From NCBI GenBank assembly GCA_002286855.1, contig NRSV01000161.1, positions 1 through 23,113 on the forward strand: a stretch of 23,113 bases of DNA. The letters are read 5' to 3'. A model generated the notes under the pieces. It saw only the letters and a program-made list of their open reading frames with translations, ran no database searches and was not told the origin of the DNA. A program made the translations under genes and the position numbers. The stretch is from Bipolaris cookei. Taxonomy: Eukaryota; Ascomycota; Dothideomycetes; Pleosporales; Pleosporaceae. Positions 18,005 through 23,113 of this stretch are shown piece after piece; the stretch's first letter is position 1, and every line of letters starts with the position of its first letter.

Positions 18005-18056
18005 CGTCGATCCAAGCGTGCCGGGACGCATGGTATAACGGGACGCTTTCTCTTCC
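18005..18056 (+). mobile_element. Terminal repeat of a TA-targeted element, left end
   Basis: After TA (18003-18004) the sequence begins ACGTCGATCCAAGCGTGCC and contains GGGACGC twice, 17 bp apart. It matches the end at 4169 (read in reverse) over about 50 bp with few differences, then diverges. Element 3 begins 50 bp further right, so the body is either interrupted or lost. Confidence 0.55.
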
Positions 18057-18106
18057 GGACCCTCGAATTTTCCTAAGCGTTCTCGAATATAACTAGATTA
18101 AGCATA

Positions 18107-19930
18107 ACGTGTTTCACCACCGAACCGGCAGCCCCACCGAACCGGCAGCTTTCTTACCCTACCCCGCCTTCGTAACAATATCACGCAATACCACTATAGT
18201 ATTTCTTATTAAGTAGAACAAGATATTATTCTTCAGACGCATCGCTGTCCTCTATATCCTCTAATTCTACTTGGCAGGTGCGAGAGTTATGTCCAATTTG
18301 GCTGCAACGTCCGCAGCGCCGTTCACTGCGTACCCTCTTCGCAGACGTTGCACCCTCATTACACCTGCCACCCTCTGCCTCAGCGATCTGATCAGCTATC
18401 TGGCCAACTGTCTGGGACCCCTTTGGCTGTATGTAGCGCCTCTTGCGAGTTTTTCGCTTTGTTACATCACTAATCGTAGCTTCAAGGCGATCAAGTTTCT
18501 CGTGCATAAGCACCATATTATGAGCTATCTGCTGAGCGCCCTTACTCAACTGCTGCATCTGCTCCTTAAGAGAACTTGTAGGAGACCCTTGCTGGATTTG
18601 CATGCGGTTTCGAATAAGCGTAGCCTGCGCCTCCATTTCGTGCGCGTTGCCCGGCGTTTTCGGCTCCCAGGTAGTGGTCTCTTGCGCTGGTGGAGTCGGC
18701 GTACGCAGCACGACGTTAAGCTGTGATAAAACAACGTGATAATTGTGTGGCGTAGGCCCAGCACCTCGAAACCCTCCGCAGATATTATCTGGTGTAATAG
18801 CCTTGTAATAGGCCTTTTTAAACGCTGGTAGGAAGGTTTCTTTGCTGATATGGTGGATGCGATTGCGTGCCAAGACTGAGATAGCATCACCATACGCGCG
18901 CTTCAACGGCGAGAAGCAGCCCACATCAAGAGGCTGTAATAGGTGCGACGAGTGGGGAGGCATACAGAGGAGGATTATCTTCTTCTCTTCGCAGAGATCT
19001 CGGAAAGCTACCGAGCAGTGGCTCTCACGGCCGTCAATAATGAGCAGCCTATGCGTCCCCACAGGCCGCGCATGGGAATCGAAGTGTCGAAGCCAGTTAA
19101 GCGCTAGATCGTTATTCGTCCAGCCTGTAGGACTAACTTGAATCACCCAGTCGCGTGGCAGATCCTCCGTGAACCAGGTAGAGATCAGAACCTTGCCTGC
19201 GAAGATGAGAAACGCTGGGATACGCGTGCCTGTTGCGCCAACGCCTTGTATCAGCGTAACCCACTCACGATTGCCTGGCTGAATCTTCTTTGTTCTTCCT
19301 GGTTTTTCCGAGCCCGTGATAACTGACTGTGATAAAATCTTGCCCATAATAAAGCCAGTCTCAAAGTTATAGATATCTTCGTCTACGATACCATACTTCG
19401 CCTTCGTGTTCTGAACCAGCTCGAACCAGCCCTTAATAAGCGCTGGATCTTCGCAGAGAGCTCGCTGGTGATCGTATGGACGGCTCCGGCGCGTACGCAG
19501 CTCAGGATTGCGCTGGACAAATCTATCAACCCAGTTCTTGCCAACCTTCTCTCCACCACGCTCTCGGAGCAGTCTATTAGACATATCTCGCACGTCGTCT
19601 CTCCCACAGGGTAGTCCTCGCTCAGCCTCGACTATTACACGTTGAGTAATAGTTTCCTCTTCTAGTTTTGTTAGGCGCTTAGTTGGTGGTTCGTAGTCGC
19701 GTCGACAGGGCTTTCCATTACGTCGCCGTTGTATTGTCCGCCTTCGCACGCTATAGATTAATTCAGCGCGCCTTAGGCTTAAGTTTTCGCGTTTTTGTAG
19801 ATCAGAGATAGCGATAGTAACGTCAGCTTCAGTATAGGTCTTTGGAGTTTGGCGTTGTTGGGACATCACGCGTTGTTATTGCGAAGGTGAGGTACTAAGA
19901 TTTCGTGGGGCGCACACTGGTGAAACACGT
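18107..19930 (-). mobile_element. Pogo/Fot1-like element 3, 1824 bp, unequal ends
   Basis: TA on both sides (18105-18106 and 19931-19932). The ends share only 13 bp (ACGTGTTTCACCA). The left end has ACCGAACCGGCAGC twice at 17-bp period. The right end continues GTGTGCGCCCCACG with no such repeat. So the ends differ inside the first 13 bp, unlike elements 1 and 2. Confidence 0.9.
18226..19869 (-). CDS. Transposase of element 3 (DDE_1/pogo), first catalytic Asp missing
   Basis: Open over 547 residues from ATG 19869 (MMSQQRQTPK). HTH about 30-52 (LSLRRAELIYSVRRRTIQRRR), CENP-B HTH about 95-130 (VGKNWVDRFVQRNPELRTRR). At residue 169 the motif reads YNFETGF where its relatives have YNFDETGF, so a GTC triplet is missing near 19361. 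The second and third Asp remain (LLIIDGRESH and LLQPLDVGCF, 35 residues between them). The C-terminus has a complete CCHC knuckle (CGRCSQIGHNSRTC). Strand transfer should be abolished, but DNA binding may persist. A single-codon assembly or sequencing error cannot be excluded. Confidence 0.85.
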   Translation of the reverse strand: MMSQQRQTPKTYTEADVTIAISDLQKRENLSLRRAELIYSVRRRTIQRRRNGKPCRRDYEPPTKRLTKLEEETITQRVIVEAERGLPCGRDDVRDMSNRLLRERGGEKVGKNWVDRFVQRNPELRTRRSRPYDHQRALCEDPALIKGWFELVQNTKAKYGIVDEDIYNFETGFIMGKILSQSVITGSEKPGRTKKIQPGNREWVTLIQGVGATGTRIPAFLIFAGKVLISTWFTEDLPRDWVIQVSPTGWTNNDLALNWLRHFDSHARPVGTHRLLIIDGRESHCSVAFRDLCEEKKIILLCMPPHSSHLLQPLDVGCFSPLKRAYGDAISVLARNRIHHISKETFLPAFKKAYYKAITPDNICGGFRGAGPTPHNYHVVLSQLNVVLRTPTPPAQETTTWEPKTPGNAHEMEAQATLIRNRMQIQQGSPTSSLKEQMQQLSKGAQQIAHNMVLMHEKLDRLEATISDVTKRKTRKRRYIQPKGSQTVGQIADQIAEAEGGRCNEGATSAKRVRSERRCGRCSQIGHNSRTCQVELEDIEDSDASEE

Positions 19931-19967
19931 TATATTTAGTAGCAATAGTGTGAATAATAGTAACTAT

Positions 19968-20191
19968 TGAAATGAAGTCCCTCTGGTAGTATGACTACCG
20001 TAGATAATAGAGTGGGAGGAGGGACAAGGTAGGGTGGCTACAACGTATTATCTTAACTATTGTGTATCTAACTACTATTCTCACCCTTTTGTGGTTGGAG
20101 CTATGACCAACTGGACAGTGCCTACCACAACGAAATATCACGTGACCCCCGAGGACCTTCCACCCTGGACTGAACTCATATATTCTCAACA
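19968..20191. mobile_element. Putative 224-bp insertion, solo-LTR-like
   Basis: Begins TGAAATGAAG and ends TCTCAACA. The flanks share AGTAACTAT (19959-19967 and 20191-20199). TG...CA ends suggest an LTR, but an 8-9-bp flank repeat is long for one. No inverted termini beyond TG/CA. Confidence 0.3.
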
Positions 20192-20199
20192 GTAACTAT

Positions 20200-20793
20200 A
20201 ATAGTAAAACACGGATCTCAAATTATTACTAAGCTGCGTTTAACAGTCTCTCGATAATCTCTAGTATCGCAGTGTCATCAGGAACTTCTAGGAGCTTTTT
20301 TGATGTCCAATCTATAGCAGATATACCCCTACACCTAATTGATAATTCATACTCAATACTAATCAACGTGATCCAACTTTTTCCATATTGTTGGAAGGCT
20401 TTTCCCTGGAAGTTACCCTTTAGATTGCCTAGGGAATAATTGCAAGACGAAGGTATCGGTAGCGTAAGGAACTTTTAGCATAGTAAAGCAGTCTCCTAAG
20501 AGACGCTCTGCGATAGACCTGCATTAGAAGGCTGTTGCTCTACGAGTCGAACTCGTTTCGTCGGTTGGTGCTCTGACATAGTAGCTACAAGATGGAAATA
20601 GGACCTACGACAGGGCTGTGGAAACCAAGCGTATTCTAGGTCCGTGAACGGAGACAGGCTTTATTTACTTTATTTAGAGACATTTACAATATAGAAGTCA
20701 GCGCTCAAGACTATAGTGCTGTAGTTCGCTTCTCTAATAATCGGCCTACTAAATCTAGAAACCTAAAAATCAACAACGCAAATCCATTAAAAG
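20200..20793. other. No gene recognised
   Basis: Likely includes the 3' flank of the minus-strand gene that ends at 20794. Only short frames. A hairpin (ACGAG-TTCGA-CTCGT) near 20548-20562 is too small to be a tRNA. Confidence 0.4.
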
Positions 20794-22046
20794 TCAAGAG
20801 CTATCAGTCAAATTCCTTGGCTTCTTTTCTGCTCTTGGGCGTGACTCAGAACATTTAGAAAGCCTTAGCTTTCTCTTCATCGATGAGCTACAATTTTGAC
20901 GCTCTATAGAGTACTGCTTGACAACTAGATCTTTGTACTGAGCGAGCAAATGCTGAAACCCGAGCGTTTTTGCGTTTCGTAGAAACGCTGGGTTCAATCT
21001 ATCGAACCAATCAAGAAGGAACTTCATATCGAATGCCGACATACTATGGTAACTAGAGCATATCAGCATAGCAAACGGTATAGAGGCTATGGTTCTTACT
21101 CGCGAGGTTCGATTGCTTGACAAAGAGATATGTGATAACATTTACCAAAGGAAAGTGATATCTCTGAGGGATATACTGTGGTAGCCAGCAAGCCAAATAA
21201 AGCTCCTGGGCCAAGTCGTAGTACGATAGCACACAAATTCTGGCCGATGTTTATTCGTTCCCTCAGGCGGAATCGCTCCTTGGATCCGAGTTGCTGGTTT
21301 TTAAAAGAAATCCGATTTCCAGATGCACTTCGCCCGATAATTCTGTCTAGAACTCTGTTTTGGGTCGTCTTGCCACTGTTTGAAAGAAGTTCTAGCTTTT
21401 CTCCATTTGCTTGTGCTCTTCTCCTTAGCTTTCGGGCTGTCTGCATGTGCTCGACTTCCTTTCGAACTTGGATTTCATACATAACAGCCAGCTCTGGTAG
21501 TAGCCGGCGTTGATGCAGAGTTGGAGCGGAGAAGGCTTCTTTGCTTCATGAAATTTCTTCCATTACCATAGGGATTATCCGTACAGAATTCTGAGCAGCC
21601 AGATTAGTGTTTTCAGCAACAGATAATTCCCAGTCGTTGATTCTAGGAAAATCACTACAGGAGCATTGCATGATCATTTGCGCCAGTCGAGCCTTGCGTT
21701 CCAAATCGATTGATGTCTCCGTAGATGCAAGTGCTTCTCTGAGGGCATTTCTAGAGGTCTCTTCCATCTCTACGTCATCCAAACACTCGCTTGAGAATTC
21801 ATGAATCTGCGTAGGAGGTCCAGTGTCGATTTGAGGTGGCTCAATCAAGCTTAACGCTGCTGTTACCTTCATTGGTTGCGAATATGGAAGGACCTTGCTG
21901 AGACGGGCAGAAGTTTCGTAATGCTGTACCAACTTTGAGAAATAACGGAATCGAAGGGTCTCGCGTGTCTTCTCATCGTGGCTAATACCATCAAGGTAGC
22001 ACTCTAGCGCAAGGCAACAGCAAAAGCCACAGGACTGTCCATCTTA
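20794..22046 (-). pseudogene. Unrecognised multi-exon gene, 5' end lost or unresolved
   Basis: One frame reads from about 22046 (CGFCCCLALECYLDGISHDEKTR is split as CGFCCCLALE, CYLDGISHDEKTR) to 21546. TGA then falls in EEIS*SKEAF, and the frame continues to about 21112. A GTAAGA...CTCTAG intron then joins it, in frame, to the last exon ending at 20794 (YHSMSAFDMKFLLDWFDRL to the stop). The TGA may be a nonsense change (CGA to TGA) or may lie in a second intron starting GTAATG just before it, which would also keep the frame. The protein is soluble, basic near its end (KRKLRLSKC, RAEKKPR), with a Cys-rich start. No catalytic motif is recognised. The upstream end meets a minisatellite, so the true start is unknown. 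Confidence 0.45.
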
Positions 22047-22069
22047 GGCTGGCAAATAGGTACCCCCTA

Positions 22070-22258
22070 CCCTTGGGTAGGGTTGGGTTGGGTAGGTAGT
22101 GCACGGACGCTGGGTAGGGTCGGGTAGGTAGTGCACAGCCCTTGGGTAGGGTAGGGTTGGGTAGGCTAAACCTTGGGTAGAGTAGGGTTGGGTCAGTCAA
22201 GACTTGGGTTGGGTTGCTAAAATATGGGTAGGGTTGGGTTGGGTTGGGTTGGGCTAGG
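22070..22258 (+). repeat. G-rich degenerate minisatellite (GGGTWGGGTTGGG)
   Basis: Repeated runs of GGG separated by TA or TT (GGGTAGGGTTGGGTTGGG) on the plus strand, most regular at 22225-22255. GGGTAGGTAGTGCAC occurs twice near 22095 and 22125. The left edge is a palindrome, CCCTACCCTTGGGTAGGG. It is compatible with G-quadruplex formation and resembles, but is not, the TTAGGG telomere repeat. Confidence 0.8.
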
Positions 22259-22491
22259 TCTACTATAATATAGGCCGGACTATATAACTATCTATAATAT
22301 AACTATTGCAACTAGTTATAACGCTTAGTTTATAGGTAGACTTTCACTTAGTTGTTACTACTCTTAGATCAATGTTATTCCTATCTTAGAACACCATTCT
22401 ATCAACGTCTCAGAAATTGGTCGAAAACTCGTTTACCTAACCTAATAGACTGTACGAATTCAACGCACTTACTCACATTGCGAAATTCGCA

Positions 22492-23113
22492 ATGGCGGGC
22501 GGTGCATCTACGACGGAAGAGGATGGTCGACCTGACGCGGTTGCGACGCGTCAGGACGCGACTACAACAACAAAGGGAAAAAGACCGGAACTACCGGGAA
22601 AATGGATTGAGACACTGGAGAAACAGATAAGGCAACAAGAACAAATACTGACAACAGTAGCAAAAAGAGCGGTCGAGGGTGTGAATAATGCTGGCAGCGA
22701 AGAGGACCTCTTCCATATCATCCGCGAACTCACCGCGGCAACAACAACGGTAGGCCAGAACCTGGCCCGTATCAAATTGCCCAAAACGGGCCAAACAACA
22801 GATGGAAAGGAAGGGATACAGGCTATACTCCAGAGATTGGACGCGATGGAGGCACGCCTGGAAGAGGGGATAAAGAAGGACAGAACAACAACAAAGGCGC
22901 CCACGCGTCAAGAGCCGATAAGCTGGAGTCAGGTGGCCTCGAGAGGCACTATCCACCCAGCAAAAATCGAAGTACGGATGGAAACAACCAAGGGCACTGA
23001 GCCTGAAACGGCGCAAGAAAAGTTGGCCCGTATCCGGGTTGCCATCCCGGATGCAAAGGCAATCATCCCTCATCCAAGAGCGCCCAACAAGATCTCGGTG
23101 GTGGTCAAGGACG
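22492..23113 (+). CDS. LINE (Tad1-like) ORF1 / gag-like protein, 5' part
   Basis: ATG 22492 (MAGGASTTEEDG) opens a frame that runs off the right edge with at least 207 codons and no stop. It has an acidic/Thr-rich start, a coiled-coil-like helix (WIETLEKQIRQQEQILTTVAK), a second helical region (LQRLDAMEARLEEGIKK), then EPISWSQVASRG. SWSQVA-type motifs followed by a basic region are common in ORF1 of fungal Tad/CgT1 LINEs. The usual CCHC fingers and the ORF2 reverse transcriptase would lie to the right. About 230 bp of AT-rich leader precedes it. The family call is from memory of motif style. Confidence 0.6.
   Translation, partial: MAGGASTTEEDGRPDAVATRQDATTTTKGKRPELPGKWIETLEKQIRQQEQILTTVAKRAVEGVNNAGSEEDLFHIIRELTAATTTVGQNLARIKLPKTGQTTDGKEGIQAILQRLDAMEARLEEGIKKDRTTTKAPTRQEPISWSQVASRGTIHPAKIEVRMETTKGTEPETAQEKLARIRVAIPDAKAIIPHPRAPNKISVVVKD

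Noticed and set aside
18271..18726. Plus-strand 151-residue frame
   Set aside because: Entirely antisense to the transposase of element 3; a shadow frame.
20540..20575. Possible tRNA near GAGTTCGACTCGT
   Set aside because: Only a 5-bp hairpin with a 5-base loop; a T loop needs seven bases and no cloverleaf exists.
22070..22258. True telomere
   Set aside because: Units are GGGTT/GGGTA mixtures rather than regular TTAGGG, and coding sequence lies on both sides.
22551..23073. Minus-strand 117- and 160-residue frames at the right edge
   Set aside because: Antisense to the well-supported LINE ORF1 frame.

Overview
This window looks like a repeat-rich accessory region of a filamentous ascomycete. 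A Dothideomycete (Parastagonospora/Pyrenophora type) is my best guess, inferred from the transposon families and gene style rather than proven. The introns are short (about 45-120 bp), GT-AG, with CTAAC/CTAAT-like branch points. Most of the DNA is DNA transposons and LTR debris. Several of the few non-transposon genes encode small, cysteine-rich, apparently secreted proteins, as in effector-bearing compartments of plant-associated fungi.

Layout. 1-306: tail of a copia-like polyprotein and its 3' LTR, abutting the remaining 3' part of a three-exon Cys-rich gene (307-698). 1131-2845: three nested or abutting fragments of pogo/Fot1 (DDE_1) transposons, two of them meeting head-on at an ambiguous base (N, 2160). 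3011-3209: a hAT-type MITE with a perfect 8-bp target duplication. 3524-3663: a TA-flanked MITE. 4267-4474 (minus): an intact two-exon gene for a tiny secreted six-cysteine, knottin-patterned peptide. 4712-8444: a pogo relic split by a solo LTR, then a hAT relic, then a Tc1/mariner 5' relic. 8447-9103: LTR and leader of a degraded retroelement. 9211-11331: a nearly perfect ~1-kb inverted repeat whose arms each carry one copy of a three-exon, six-cysteine secreted-protein gene, arranged divergently. 11446-17198: three TA-flanked pogo-clan elements side by side (one nearly intact, one decayed, one apparently intact). 17388-17777: a small orphan gene. 18107-19930: a further element whose open transposase has lost its first catalytic Asp. 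20794-22046 (minus): a multi-exon gene I do not recognise, its 5' end next to a G-rich minisatellite (22070-22258). 22492-end: the start of a LINE ORF1.

Two patterns stand out. (1) Every pogo-clan family examined has at one or both ends a direct repeat of exactly 17-bp period, although the repeated sequence differs by family. Seventeen bp is the length of the CENP-B box bound by the CENP-B domain, which derives from pogo transposases. (2) In the palindromic gene pair, promoters, introns, exon 3 and 3' flanks are identical by eye. All differences lie in exons 1 and 2, and all change protein.
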